From Phycisphaerae bacterium (lineage in GTDB: Bacteria > Planctomycetota > Phycisphaerae > Phycisphaerales > SM1A02), in the NCBI GenBank assembly GCA_016795035.1, contig JAEUIT010000072.1, forward strand, positions 1 through 64,000: DNA of 64,000 bases, read 5' to 3'. The number at the start of each line of letters is the position of its first letter. The first letter of the stretch is position 1. Below, one piece after another: positions 45,636-54,665 of the stretch. The notes under the pieces are model-generated. The model saw only the letters and a program-made list of their open reading frames with translations. It ran no database searches and was not told the origin of the DNA. Made by a program: the position numbers and the translations under genes.

Positions 45636-47057
45636 TTACTCGGCTGTCCGGCTCGGGCCGCCGCGTCCGCCGCCGCCGCCATTGGGCTTGAGCTTGAGCG
45701 CGGGGTTGCGACCCTTCTCGTCGTCGCGCTTGCTCGGCGAGCCGTTCGGAGACAGCGCCGGCGGCTGCGGCCGATCGCTGCGGTCGACGTTCTGCGCGTT
45801 GCGAATCGCCTCGCGTTGGGCCCGCTTCTCGATCTCGTAGTTCTCGGCAACGTTGTCCTTCGCGTAGACCGGCATCTCTGCCTGCTGATCCGGGTTGAGG
45901 ATCTCCATGATCGCCTTGCGATAGCGATCGTAGAAGTCCTCGCGGGCCTTGCGGGCGTTGGCGAGCGCTTCGGGCTCGGGAAGCTTGCGATTCTTCTGCT
46001 CACCCGCGATGCGGGCCGCGACGGCCTCGTTGCGGCGACGCGGTTCCTTGGGTTCCTCGCGGCGGTAGGCGTCGGCGAGTTCCTTGTTCACGCCGGGCAC
46101 TTCGTTCTCGTACGTCGCACGCAGCGAATCGAGACGGCCCTTCTGCTCGGAGGTGATGCCGGTCGTCGCCAGCGCCTTCTCAAAGAGCGGGAGGATCGGA
46201 TCGGCGCGATAGACCTTCGGATAGGCCCGCTCGAGGGCGATCTTCTCGAACTCCGCCGCCTGGCTGTCGCCGGCGTTCTTCGCGAGCGCCTCGCGGATCT
46301 GGTCGCGGCTCGCGTCCTGAACATCGCGGAGTGCAACGCGGAGCGCCATGATCGCTTCGGTGACCGCGAGACCGGCGGCCATGTCCTGGCTCTGCATGGC
46401 GTCCTGGATCTTCGGCTTCGAGGAGGCCATCTTGGCCTCGCGCGCCTCAAGCGCGGCGTCGAGCTTGGATTCGTAGTCGTTGAGCGTCTCGCTCATCGAG
46501 TCGAGGACTTGCGGCGTGAGCTGCAACTCGCGGATGACGAGAAGGAGGTCGACCGACTCGCCCTGGATCTCGCCCGGGGCGAGCTTCTTCTCGCGACGGA
46601 GCGCTCGCTCAAGCTTGGGCCAGAGTTCCTTCTGCTGATCGGAGAGCTGCGCCTTGACGTTCTCGGTGAACTCGTCGCGGAGCTGCGCCTTCTTCTTCGC
46701 CCAGTCGTCGATCGGCGCCATCACGCGCTTGAGCACTTCCTCGGGCGACGCGTCCTTGCTCACGCCTTGGAGGTTCTTCATCTGCTCGCGCATGTCGGCC
46801 ATGCCGGCCTCGAAGGACATGCGGTAGTCGTCGAGGAGCATCTCGAGGATCGGGCGCTGGAGTTCGTCGAGGCCGAGCGTTTGAATGAAGGTCGTGACGT
46901 CACGCGCGAGGAAGTCGGGCTGGAAGTCGCTCTCGAAGCCCACGCGGCTCCCGAACTGCGCGCTCGCGGTGGTCGCCGGCACGAGGCAGGCGAGCGCAAC
47001 AGTGGCGGCGGCGGCGAAGCGGCGAACCGAGGCAAGTCGAGTCATTGCAAACATCAT
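45636..47057 (-). CDS. Secreted coiled-coil protein ahead of the secretion operon
   Basis: 473 aa with a signal peptide (residues 1-34, ending ASAQ). The mature protein is mostly charged alpha-helix: YRMSFEAGMADMREQMKNLQ, KAQLSDQQKELWPKLERALR, DYESKLDAALEAREAKMASS and later EAVAARIAGEQKNRKLPEPE. The LSDQQ and LNPDQQ segments resemble LTxxQ repeats of Spy/CpxP-type periplasmic chaperones, but the protein is far longer. GGAG lies 6 nt before the ATG. It is 89 bp upstream of gspE in the same direction and may be co-transcribed. Confidence 0.75.
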   Translation of the reverse strand: MMFAMTRLASVRRFAAAATVALACLVPATTASAQFGSRVGFESDFQPDFLARDVTTFIQTLGLDELQRPILEMLLDDYRMSFEAGMADMREQMKNLQGVSKDASPEEVLKRVMAPIDDWAKKKAQLRDEFTENVKAQLSDQQKELWPKLERALRREKKLAPGEIQGESVDLLLVIRELQLTPQVLDSMSETLNDYESKLDAALEAREAKMASSKPKIQDAMQSQDMAAGLAVTEAIMALRVALRDVQDASRDQIREALAKNAGDSQAAEFEKIALERAYPKVYRADPILPLFEKALATTGITSEQKGRLDSLRATYENEVPGVNKELADAYRREEPKEPRRRNEAVAARIAGEQKNRKLPEPEALANARKAREDFYDRYRKAIMEILNPDQQAEMPVYAKDNVAENYEIEKRAQREAIRNAQNVDRSDRPQPPALSPNGSPSKRDDEKGRNPALKLKPNGGGGGRGGPSRTAE

Positions 47058-47740
47058 GAAAGGCTCCTAATCCGGCAGGTCGTGCCGGAGTCTCCGGCGG
47101 GATAGAGATGGGTGAGATGTGCTCAGGCGTTTCGCGAGGGGGGAGTTGGCTACCTGAGTCACGGGCGAGGACGAGGTCGGTCGTCCTCCATCGATGGGTC
47201 GAAGCGATGGGGTCGGGCCATTCGCGTCACGCCCCGCACGGCGGGCAGGTGCGGCATGGCCGCGACCTCCAAGGCGTACCCGCTGATGGTCCATTGCCTC
47301 GACCGCAGGAACCGCGGAAGAGGTTCCGCCGATCCGGAAAGGCCAGTCATTGTGCCGGACGGTTCGACCCCCGTGAACCATCGGGACAACGAATTCCCGC
47401 ATCTGAGCGCTGCCGCGCGCACCCGGTGAAGGAGGGCGAAGCGAAGCGATGCGAGCGCGATCCAATCCGCGCGACTGCCGCTCAACGCGAGAGTCGCGCG
47501 GCTATTGAGGCATACCGCCGACAACCTCGGATGCCGTCGTGGCTTCCGCCCGTTGTCGACGATTACGAATCGGCTTGTCGGGCCGGTCGGGTCGAGTGCG
47601 GATCGAGGGTTGCCGTGCGGAAGCCCGCGCGACCGGGACTTCGACCCCCAAACCACGTCCCGATAAATAGGCGGGGCCACATCTGCGCGCCGAAGGCGGG
47701 CGAGGCATTCGTCGTGCGATCGGCGTCAGGGCGATCGGCC
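47058..47740. other. Gene-free stretch between the secretion operon and the CoA-transferase gene
   Basis: About 680 bp without a convincing frame; the frames present are Arg-rich and lack family motifs. It is the place where a CoA-transferase B subunit would be expected, and none is seen in any frame. It should hold the promoter for the minus-strand secretion operon. An A/T-rich spot near 47664-47673 (GATAAATAGG) is one candidate. No tRNA cloverleaf or terminator is clear. Confidence 0.55.
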
Positions 47741-48439
47741 TCAACGCGATCGAACGGTGCGCTGCTCGATTCGCTTCTCGGAGACCGTCTTCACCAACCG
47801 CTGCACGAAAATGCCCGGGGTGTGGATGCCATCTGGCTCAAGGGTGCCCAGCGGAACCAGTTCTTCAACTTCCGCAATGGTCACCCGGCCGCAGGTCGCG
47901 ACCATGGGGTTGAAGTTGCGGGCCGTCTTGCGGTAGACGAGGTTCCCGCAAGTGTCTCCCTTCCAAGCCTTTACAAGCGCCAGATCGGCCACGATCCCGC
48001 GCTCCATCACGTAGGTCCGCCCATCGAACTCGCGGGTCTCCTTGTTGTCGGCAACGACGGTTCCGACGCCCGCTGGCGTGAAGAACGCGGGGATCCCGGC
48101 CCCGCCGGCACGCATGCGCTCCGCCAACGTGCCTTGCGGATTGAACTCGAGTTCGAGTTCCCCTGACATGAACTGCCGCTCGAATTCGGCGTTCTCGCCC
48201 ACGTACGACGAGATCATCTTCTTGATCTGCCGCGTCTTGAGGAGGAGCCCGAGTCCCCATTCGTCCACGCCGGCGTTGTTGCTCACGACCGTGAGGTTGC
48301 GAACGCCCGAGTCACGGAGGGCGATGATCAGTTGCTCAGGGATTCCACACAGGCCGAAGCCGCCGACGGCGACGGTCATCCCGTCACGAACGACGTCTCG
48401 AAGGGCATCCGCGGTCGATCCGAAAATCTTGCTGGCCAT
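47741..48439 (-). CDS. scoA: 3-oxoacid CoA-transferase subunit A
   Basis: 232 aa of the AtoD/ScoA family, which with subunit B moves CoA from succinyl- or acetyl-CoA to a 3-oxo acid such as acetoacetate. The Gly-rich loop VAVGGFGLCGIPEQLI, VSNNAGVDEWGLGLLL and SSYVGENAEFERQ are family blocks, as are FFTPAGVGTVVAD and TARNFNPMVATCGRVTIAEV. The catalytic Glu is in subunit B, and no B gene follows in the usual position. The partner must lie elsewhere or be lost. The start at 48439 is MASKIFGS. Confidence 0.88.
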   Translation of the reverse strand: MASKIFGSTADALRDVVRDGMTVAVGGFGLCGIPEQLIIALRDSGVRNLTVVSNNAGVDEWGLGLLLKTRQIKKMISSYVGENAEFERQFMSGELELEFNPQGTLAERMRAGGAGIPAFFTPAGVGTVVADNKETREFDGRTYVMERGIVADLALVKAWKGDTCGNLVYRKTARNFNPMVATCGRVTIAEVEELVPLGTLEPDGIHTPGIFVQRLVKTVSEKRIEQRTVRSR

Positions 48440-48530
48440 GGCGATCGCGAGGTGAAAGGTGGGGCGAGGCGAAGAGGGGCGGAGTGTACGGTCAGGCGTC
48501 GGAATTGCCGCGCCGGAATGGTGAAACGAA

Positions 48531-48557
48531 CACGCCCCCGCGCGAAGCGGGGGCGTG
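48531..48557 (-). terminator. Terminator of the sigma-factor gene
   Basis: CACGCCCCCGC (48531-48541) pairs perfectly with GCGGGGGCGTG (48547-48557) over a 5-nt loop, 34 bp after the sigma gene stop. On the minus strand it is followed by TTCGTTTC, a weak T-run. Confidence 0.75.
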
Positions 48558-48591
48558 CGTGTGGTTGCGTGAGAGGGTCGAACGACCGACG

Positions 48592-49662
48592 TCAGTTCGG
48601 CGTCGGTGAAGCGGTCGCACTCGTGGCCGCGAGGGTCGTCGGGAGTGACTGGGTCGGAAGCGGCGTGCGCGTCTCGAGGGCAAGGCGGATCTTCTCGAGC
48701 GCCTTGTTCTGGATCTGGCGAACGCGTTCCTTCGTCACACCGATGATGCGCCCGACCTGCTCGAGCGTGAGGGGCGGCGAATTCGCCGGAGCGGTGAGCG
48801 CGAATCGGTGGTCGATGACCGCCCGTTCGATGTCGCTGAGCTCCGCGCGGTTGTTGAGCACGATGTGCTTCACTTCCGCCGCCGACTCCTTCTCGTGCGT
48901 GTCGCGAAGGACCTCGAGGTAGTTCGACTTCTCCATGGCCGGATCGAAATCCGTGGGGAAGTGCTGCCGGTACTTCGAGGACTTCATGCCCTGGCGGCTG
49001 AAGGCCTTGAGAATCGCACGGCAGGCATACGTCGAGAACTTGAAGCCACGGGCGCAGTCGAACTTGTCGACCGATCGGAGCAAGGCCATGTTGCCTTCGC
49101 TGATCATGTCGGCGAGGTCGGCGTCGCTCAGACGCGTGCGCTTCGCCATCGCCAACACGAGGGCGAGGTTCGTCTCCGCGATCTGCTCGCGATAGCCCTT
49201 CGCCACGCGGTACCACTTCAGGAGCTGGCGGGACTGCGTGAGCGTGGGTCGCCGCGTGCCGATCTTGTCCTGAATCTCCTTCACCGCGCGACGGGCGAAG
49301 TTGTACTTCAGGAAGAGGATCCGCTCCTGCGCACCGGTGAGCAGGATCGACGACTGACTGCGCGGACGCGCACGTTCGCGGCCGCGTTCCGAGGCCGGCG
49401 TGAGGTCGTCAAGCAACGGCCGATACCACGAGACGTCCGGTCGCTGGATCTCGGGGAGATCGCGGTAGATCCGCTTCTCTGCACCGGGCTTCGCGAACTC
49501 CGGGTTGTCCATGAAGTCCATGGGTTCGGCGAGGATCAGCCGGAGCAATTGCTCATCGGCCGGCGAAAGACCAACTCGTGCCTTCGACGCGCTGCCACGC
49601 GTGCTCACCGCGGCGCGGTGACGCTTTCGACGCTGATCGAGTGGACTGTTACGCGAGATCAT
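48592..49662 (-). CDS. RNA polymerase sigma factor, sigma-70 principal/group-2 type
   Basis: 356 aa. Region 2 contains LADMISEGNMALLRSVDKFD and FKFSTYACRAILKAFSRQG (core binding, -10 recognition). Region 4 has LTLEQVGRIIGVTKERVRQI, the -35 helix-turn-helix. Region 1.1 is not evident; the N-terminal 130 residues are basic and lineage-specific, and the block between regions 2 and 4 is short, so it is closer to RpoS/SigB-like group 2 than to a full RpoD. The ATG at 49662 follows AAGAG. It has its own terminator and a 1 kb upstream gap. Confidence 0.88.
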   Translation of the reverse strand: MISRNSPLDQRRKRHRAAVSTRGSASKARVGLSPADEQLLRLILAEPMDFMDNPEFAKPGAEKRIYRDLPEIQRPDVSWYRPLLDDLTPASERGRERARPRSQSSILLTGAQERILFLKYNFARRAVKEIQDKIGTRRPTLTQSRQLLKWYRVAKGYREQIAETNLALVLAMAKRTRLSDADLADMISEGNMALLRSVDKFDCARGFKFSTYACRAILKAFSRQGMKSSKYRQHFPTDFDPAMEKSNYLEVLRDTHEKESAAEVKHIVLNNRAELSDIERAVIDHRFALTAPANSPPLTLEQVGRIIGVTKERVRQIQNKALEKIRLALETRTPLPTQSLPTTLAATSATASPTPN

Positions 49663-50665
49663 GGCTGCTCTTTTCAAGTAAACGGGCGAGTGGGGTGGTG
49701 ACGTGGTTCTGTTTGGCGTGGTTCTCGTTGACAGGTGCCGTGTGACTAACGATGCGGTGATTGCATGGGCGGGGGTGAGGGTGGTCGGCGTCGGAAGGAC
49801 GTTCTGGGGCGTCCGTTCGTTCCCGGGATCTTTCGAAAATGGCCGCTTGAGGCTGCGCGCCGCGTTTCCTTCGTCAAAGCCTGCAAGGCGAAGGTCGCGG
49901 AGTGGTGTGCGTGCGAGTGTCGACGTTTGTCTATCTGACGCGGATGCGCGCGTGCGCGACGACCTGATGCGCCGCATGCGCTTCGTCCGTCGCGTCCTCT
50001 TAGATCACTTCTCGGAGACTTGTCGATCCGTCGTCTCGACGGCCGCGCGTTCCTGCGTGTGGTGGGCGGTGTGGGGCATCCACCGCTCTCTGTTGCATCC
50101 GTTGCAATGTCTACGTGTGTGTACCGCTTCGATTCGATCGCGCCGCTGGGTTTTCACTGCAAATTTCGGATCGTCGATGCGGTGCGGATGGTGGTGTCGA
50201 CGTCGAGCGCTGATGGTGATGATTCGGATCGCAGGTGCTTCGGTTCGCCTTTTTCCTCGTGCAGACGCTTCTTTCTCGTGTCGCGCCTGCATAGACGGAT
50301 CTCGGGCAGGCACCTCAGTCGTCGTCGCATCACTCGCGCACTTCAACGAGCCAACTCGCTCCACGTTGCTGCCGACGCGACGAACTTGGGACGAACCGCA
50401 GGCGCGAATCTCATGCCACGGGCGAGCGAGTTCGACCGTCGGTTCGCGCGACCTCTTCGCGGGTTCGTGCGGACCGATTCAAGCGGCGGGCGTTGGAGAC
50501 CGGTCTGGCGTGAAGGGTTCAGGTCGGGGGGGAGACGGTGCAAAAAATCGCTCCTCCCATATACATGCCCTGTGCCTGGCGCCCGACGCACAAGGCCGCG
50601 ATCCGAGGTGCGGCGACACGGAGGAGCCTGCACCCTCCGCGACGGAAGTCGGCTGTCGGGAAGAG
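49663..50665. other. One-kilobase gene-free region upstream of the sigma gene
   Basis: No frame has recognisable domains, and base composition is visibly less GC-rich than the surroundings (for example the A/T-rich patches near 50155-50165 and 50550-50575, CATATACATG). It contains neither the CGTTGCAG word nor the hairpins found elsewhere. A long 5' leader or a small RNA for the sigma gene is possible. No known RNA family was recognised. Confidence 0.5.
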
Positions 50666-50705
50666 TCAAAAAGACAACTCGCCCGAGAGGAGACTCTCGG
50701 GCGAG
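50666..50705 (-). terminator. Rho-independent terminator of ndk
   Basis: CTCGCCCGAGAG (50678-50689) pairs perfectly with CTCTCGGGCGAG (50694-50705) over a GAGA loop. On the minus strand the stem is followed by TGTCTTTTTGACTC. It lies 33 bp after the ndk stop. Confidence 0.85.
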
Positions 50706-50737
50706 GAGTGTGGTGCCTAGAGGAGGGGGATTCCCGA

Positions 50738-51208
50738 TTACTCGGGCTTGCCGCTCGAGGAGTCGTACACCCAGGTTTCCACCGGCCGCGACCAGTCGAT
50801 CACCTCGCCGGGGGCGAAGAAGAGCGAGAGTTCTCGGGCCGCCGCCTCGGGGCTGTCCGAGCCGTGGATCAGGTTGAACGAATTCGAGACGCCGAAGTCG
50901 CCACGGATCGAGCCGGGCTCCGCCTTCGAGCCGAAGGTCGCCCCCATCATCTTCCGGCAGATGGCGATCGAGCCGAGGCCGCGAACCGCCATCACGAGGA
51001 CGGGCGAGCTCGTCATGAAGCGGACGAGGCCGTTGTAGAACGGCTTGCCCTGGTGGTCCTTGTAGTGGGTCGCCGCGAGGTCCTGGGAGATCCGCATCAG
51101 CTTGGCGCCGACGATCTGGAGACCCTTCTCCTCGAAGCGGGTGATGATCTTGCCCATGAGACCGCGCTGGACGGCATCGGGCTTGAGAATGATGAGCGTG
51201 GTTTCCAT
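50738..51208 (-). CDS. ndk: Nucleoside diphosphate kinase
   Basis: 156 aa cytosolic enzyme that balances NTP pools by phosphate transfer through a histidine. The active-site His is His115 in NLIHGSDSP. METTLIILKPDAVQRGLMGK and FMTSSPVLVMAVRG are family signatures. The C-terminus is slightly longer than in short-type Ndk, ending TWVYDSSSGKPE. TACATT lies 10 nt before the ATG, and a clean terminator follows, so it is a single-gene unit. It is divergent from topoisomerase VI. Confidence 0.96.
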   Translation of the reverse strand: METTLIILKPDAVQRGLMGKIITRFEEKGLQIVGAKLMRISQDLAATHYKDHQGKPFYNGLVRFMTSSPVLVMAVRGLGSIAICRKMMGATFGSKAEPGSIRGDFGVSNSFNLIHGSDSPEAAARELSLFFAPGEVIDWSRPVETWVYDSSSGKPE

Positions 51209-51218
51209 AGGGGCGGAA

Positions 51219-51224
51219 AATGTA
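51219..51224 (-). promoter_or_regulatory. Extended -10 box for ndk (short-leader pattern)
   Basis: On the minus strand TGCTACATT, an extended -10, lies 10 nt before the ndk ATG. The predicted transcript starts within about 4 nt of the start codon. Confidence 0.5.
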
Positions 51225-51469
51225 GCAGAAGGACGGACCCCCTCCGGATGAACGCGCATTTCTTCGGTGTTCCTCAGGCAGCGCTGCCGATCGAGTAGTG
51301 TTCGCTCCCGCGCTGCGAACCAAGCCCCGGTGAAGCCCGCCGCCCAGCCGAAGCCCGCAGACGGGGAGACTGACCGACACCGCCGCCGCCTGCCCGGCTG
51401 CCGACGGTGTTCGCGTTCCGTTGTCGCCCGACACCTCCCGCCGCCCGCTTTGCCGACCCCGCTGTCCTC

Positions 51470-53461
51470 ATGACTCCCGTGACTGCGTCCCCAGATCCCG
51501 CCAAGACCCGTTCCAAGACCTCGACCCGCGGTGCGACCGCCGAGGAGATGGCCACCCGGCAGCGCGACATCTCGGTCAGCGAGTTCTTCGCGAAGAACCG
51601 GCACCTCCTCGGTTTCGACAATCCGCGCAAGGCCCTCCTGACGACCGTCAAAGAGGCGGTCGACAACTCGCTCGACGCCTGCGAGGAGGCCGGCATCCTG
51701 CCTGACCTCGCGGTCATCATCGAGGACCTCCAGCCCGATCGCCCGGCGACGGCGAAGAGCTCTCGCTACCGCGTGACCATCGTCGACAACGGTCCGGGCA
51801 TCGTCCGCAAGCAAGTCGAGAACATCTTCGGCCGTCTCCTCTACGGCTCGAAGTTCCACCGCCTGAAGATGTCGCGCGGCCAGCAGGGAATCGGCATCTC
51901 GGCGGCCGGCATGTACGGCCTCATCACGACCGGTCGGCCGATGCTCATTTACACGAAGCCCAAGGCTTCGCAGCCCGCTCACCACATCGAGCTGGCGATG
52001 AACACGAAGACGAACCGCGCCGAGGTGACGATCGACGAGGAGACGCAGGACTTTCCGCCGCAGCGGCTCCGCGCGGTGTCGCCGGGGGCCCGACAGCTCG
52101 CGTCGGAAGGCGCCTTCCTCGCGCCGACGGACTTCAAGACCGGCACGAGCGTCTCGATCGAGCTTGAAGGCCGCTACCAGAAGGGCCGCGGCAGCGTCGA
52201 CGAATTCCTCGAGCTGACCGCGATCGCGAACCCGCATGCGCGGATCGTCTTCGTGCCGCCCTCGCGCTCGAGCGCCGACGAGGAGGACGTCCTCCCGCTC
52301 CCGAAGGGGCTGCAACGTGGAGCGGAGTCCGCGGCGACCCCGGTCCCGCCCGCGGCGCCCGCGGTCACGACCGAGTCGAACGGCGTCACCATCTTCCCGC
52401 GGGCCGTGCACGAGTTGCCGCCCGAGACGAAGGAGATCCAGCCGCATCCGAAGGGGATCGAGCTCGGCATCCTTCTTCAGATGCTGAAGGACTACGAGGC
52501 CACGGAGAAGGGCGGCACGCTCTTCCAATTCCTCCAGGATCGCTTCTGCCGGATTTCCGCGGCCACCGCGTCGAGCATGTGTTCGGCGATCAAGGTCACG
52601 AGCCGCACGAAGGTCGCGGACATCGAGCCGCGGCAGGCCGAAGCGCTCTTCAAGCAGTTCGAGGACGCGAAGCTCCCCCCGCCGCCGACCGACTGCCTCG
52701 CGCCGATCGGCGTCCGACAGTTGTTAGCCGGCATGCTCAAGGGCGTGCGCGCCGAGTTCTATGCCGCGAGCTCGCGCGAAGCGGAGGTCTACCGCGGCCG
52801 TCCGTTCCAGATCGAGGCGGCGATCGCCTTCGGCGGCGAACTGCCCGGCGACGAGACCGCCCGGGTGATCCGCTTCGCGAACCGCGTCCCTCTGCTCTTC
52901 CAGCAGAGTGCATGCTCGAGCTTCAAGGCCGTGACGGAAACGGCGTGGAAGAACTACAACCTCTCACAACCGAAGGGCAGCCTTCCGGTCGGGCCGCTCG
53001 TGATCATGATCCACATGGCGAGCGTGTGGGTGCCGTTCACGAGCGAATCGAAGGAAGCGATCGCCGACTACGACGAGATCCGCAAGGAGATGAAGCTCGC
53101 GCTCATGGAGTGCGGCCGCAAGCTCGGCACGTATCTCCGCAAGCGCCAGAAGATGCGTCGCGAGAGTGAGCGCCGCGACGTCTTCGAACGCTACATCGGG
53201 GAGATCGCGAAGGCGATCAACGCGATCAACGGCACCGACGCGAAGAAGCTCTACGACAAGCTGCTCGAGCAGGCGCGGCAACGCACCGCGGTCGCCGACC
53301 AGCAGCTCGACGAGGACGGCAAGATCGTCCGCGACGAGGAGCCGGATCCCGATGGCGTCATCATCGTCACGCAGCCGTCGACGCCCGTGCCCGGCGCCGC
53401 GGCGATCGACGGCGATGCAAAGCGCCGCGGCGGCAAGACCGAAACTCCCTCACTCTTCTGA
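51470..53461 (+). CDS. top6B: DNA topoisomerase VI subunit B
   Basis: 663 aa ATPase subunit of the type IIB topoisomerase that passes one duplex through another to relax and decatenate DNA. The GHKL fold shows the N-box TVKEAVDNSLDACEEAG (Glu62, Asn66), VDNGPGI (105-111) and RGQQGIGISAAGMYG (136-150). The H2TH segment (FLQDRFCRISAATASSMCSA) and the transducer with WKNYNLSQPKG and IMIHMASVWVPFTSESKEAI are complete. An extra Pro/Ala-rich linker (about 290-330) is inserted before the H2TH part. The ATG at 51470 is used because the GTG at 51407 adds only low-complexity sequence. It forms an operon with subunit A, 37 bp on. Confidence 0.93.
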   Translation: MTPVTASPDPAKTRSKTSTRGATAEEMATRQRDISVSEFFAKNRHLLGFDNPRKALLTTVKEAVDNSLDACEEAGILPDLAVIIEDLQPDRPATAKSSRYRVTIVDNGPGIVRKQVENIFGRLLYGSKFHRLKMSRGQQGIGISAAGMYGLITTGRPMLIYTKPKASQPAHHIELAMNTKTNRAEVTIDEETQDFPPQRLRAVSPGARQLASEGAFLAPTDFKTGTSVSIELEGRYQKGRGSVDEFLELTAIANPHARIVFVPPSRSSADEEDVLPLPKGLQRGAESAATPVPPAAPAVTTESNGVTIFPRAVHELPPETKEIQPHPKGIELGILLQMLKDYEATEKGGTLFQFLQDRFCRISAATASSMCSAIKVTSRTKVADIEPRQAEALFKQFEDAKLPPPPTDCLAPIGVRQLLAGMLKGVRAEFYAASSREAEVYRGRPFQIEAAIAFGGELPGDETARVIRFANRVPLLFQQSACSSFKAVTETAWKNYNLSQPKGSLPVGPLVIMIHMASVWVPFTSESKEAIADYDEIRKEMKLALMECGRKLGTYLRKRQKMRRESERRDVFERYIGEIAKAINAINGTDAKKLYDKLLEQARQRTAVADQQLDEDGKIVRDEEPDPDGVIIVTQPSTPVPGAAAIDGDAKRRGGKTETPSLF

Positions 53462-53498
53462 TTAGCGACACGAACTCCTGCGAGAAGACGGACCTGAC

Positions 53499-54665
53499 AT
53501 GGCGAAGAAGGCAACGAGCGGCGGAACGAAGACGGCACGCGACACCGGCGGACGCACGAACGCACGGATCAAGGCGCGCGACGCGGAGACGCAGTCGAAG
53601 ATCGTGACGCTCGCCGACAACGTGGCGAAGCGGGCGCTCTCGGGCGCCGAACCCGTGATCACCGTGCCCACGCGCACGAAGTCGAACACCGAGTGGAACG
53701 CGAAGAAGGGCATCCTGCAGATGGGCAAGGGCGCGCAGGAGCGCCAGCTCTTCAACCTGAGCCAAGCGAAGTCGTTCATGCAGACGATGCTGCACAGCTC
53801 AAGCATCAAGGATCTCATTGCAGCCGAGAAGACGCTGAGCCTCCGCGGTATGTTCTACAAGGGGCTGCACACCGTCGCGGGTACGAAGGAGAAGACCTTC
53901 CAGGATCAGGACGAGAGCGACGGCATCCTCGAGGATCTCGAAGTCTCGCTCGGCGCTCTGCGCGAGGAACTTCACATCTTCGCGAAGAAGGCTGGCACCA
54001 TCGTCGGCAACATCACGCTTGTCGATTCCGGCGATGAAATCGACTGTCGTCGCATGGGCTCCGGCGGCTACGCGATTCCCAGCATCGTGGAATCGGACAT
54101 CATGCAGTTCAAGAAGTGCGACGCGAAGTTCGTCCTGCACGTCGAGAAGAACACCGTTTGGAGCCGCTTCAACGAAGACCGCTTCTGGGAGAAGCACAAC
54201 TGCATCCTCACCGAGGGCGGCGGCCAGCCGCCGCGCGGCGTGCGCCGTCTCCTGCGCCGTCTCAACGAGGAGTTAGGCCTCCCGATCTACTGCCTGCTCG
54301 ACTGCGATCCGTGGGGGCACTACATCTACAGCGTGATGAAGCAGGGCTCGATTTCCCTCGCGTTCGAGAGCGAACGCCTCGCCATCCCCAGCGCGAAATT
54401 CATCGGGATCAGGGCCAAGGACTACTACGAGTGCGAACTCACGGACGACGTCCAGATCGCGCTCAACGACACCGACATCAAGCGCGCGAAGGAGATCGCG
54501 GCCTACCCCTGGTTCGAGAAGCACAAGGGCTGGCAGCGCGAGATCGACGCGATGCTCAAGAACGGCTTCAAGATGGAAGTCGAATCGCTCATCACGAAGG
54601 ACATCTCCTACGTGACGGAGGAGTACGTGCCGGAGCGCCTTCGCAAGCGCGACTGGCTCGATTGA
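53499..54665 (+). CDS. top6A: DNA topoisomerase VI subunit A (Spo11 family)
   Basis: 388 aa DNA-cleaving subunit. The catalytic Tyr is Tyr120 in LSLRGMFYKGLH, within the 5Y-CAP winged-helix domain. The TOPRIM acidic residues are Glu216 (HVEKNTVWSRF) and Asp268/Asp270 (LLDCDPWGHYIYS). The N-terminal 50 residues are Lys/Arg/Thr-rich and resemble a DNA-binding tail. Together with subunit B it should form the A2B2 heterotetramer. All catalytic residues are intact, so the enzyme is probably active. The stop abuts the stop of the next, convergent gene with no gap. Confidence 0.94.
   Translation: MAKKATSGGTKTARDTGGRTNARIKARDAETQSKIVTLADNVAKRALSGAEPVITVPTRTKSNTEWNAKKGILQMGKGAQERQLFNLSQAKSFMQTMLHSSSIKDLIAAEKTLSLRGMFYKGLHTVAGTKEKTFQDQDESDGILEDLEVSLGALREELHIFAKKAGTIVGNITLVDSGDEIDCRRMGSGGYAIPSIVESDIMQFKKCDAKFVLHVEKNTVWSRFNEDRFWEKHNCILTEGGGQPPRGVRRLLRRLNEELGLPIYCLLDCDPWGHYIYSVMKQGSISLAFESERLAIPSAKFIGIRAKDYYECELTDDVQIALNDTDIKRAKEIAAYPWFEKHKGWQREIDAMLKNGFKMEVESLITKDISYVTEEYVPERLRKRDWLD

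Noticed and set aside
47370-47390. tRNA-like GGTTCGACCCC segment
   Set aside because: The T-arm stem does not pair and no acceptor or anticodon arms can be drawn around it.
47108-48166. Plus-strand frame of 352 codons over the CoA-transferase gene
   Set aside because: It overlaps the well-supported minus-strand scoA and has no domain; it is a compositional shadow.
50020-50877. Frames of 119-285 codons in the gap before the sigma gene
   Set aside because: Arg/Ser-rich translations with no motifs, some running into ndk on the other strand; no ribosome site or conserved block.
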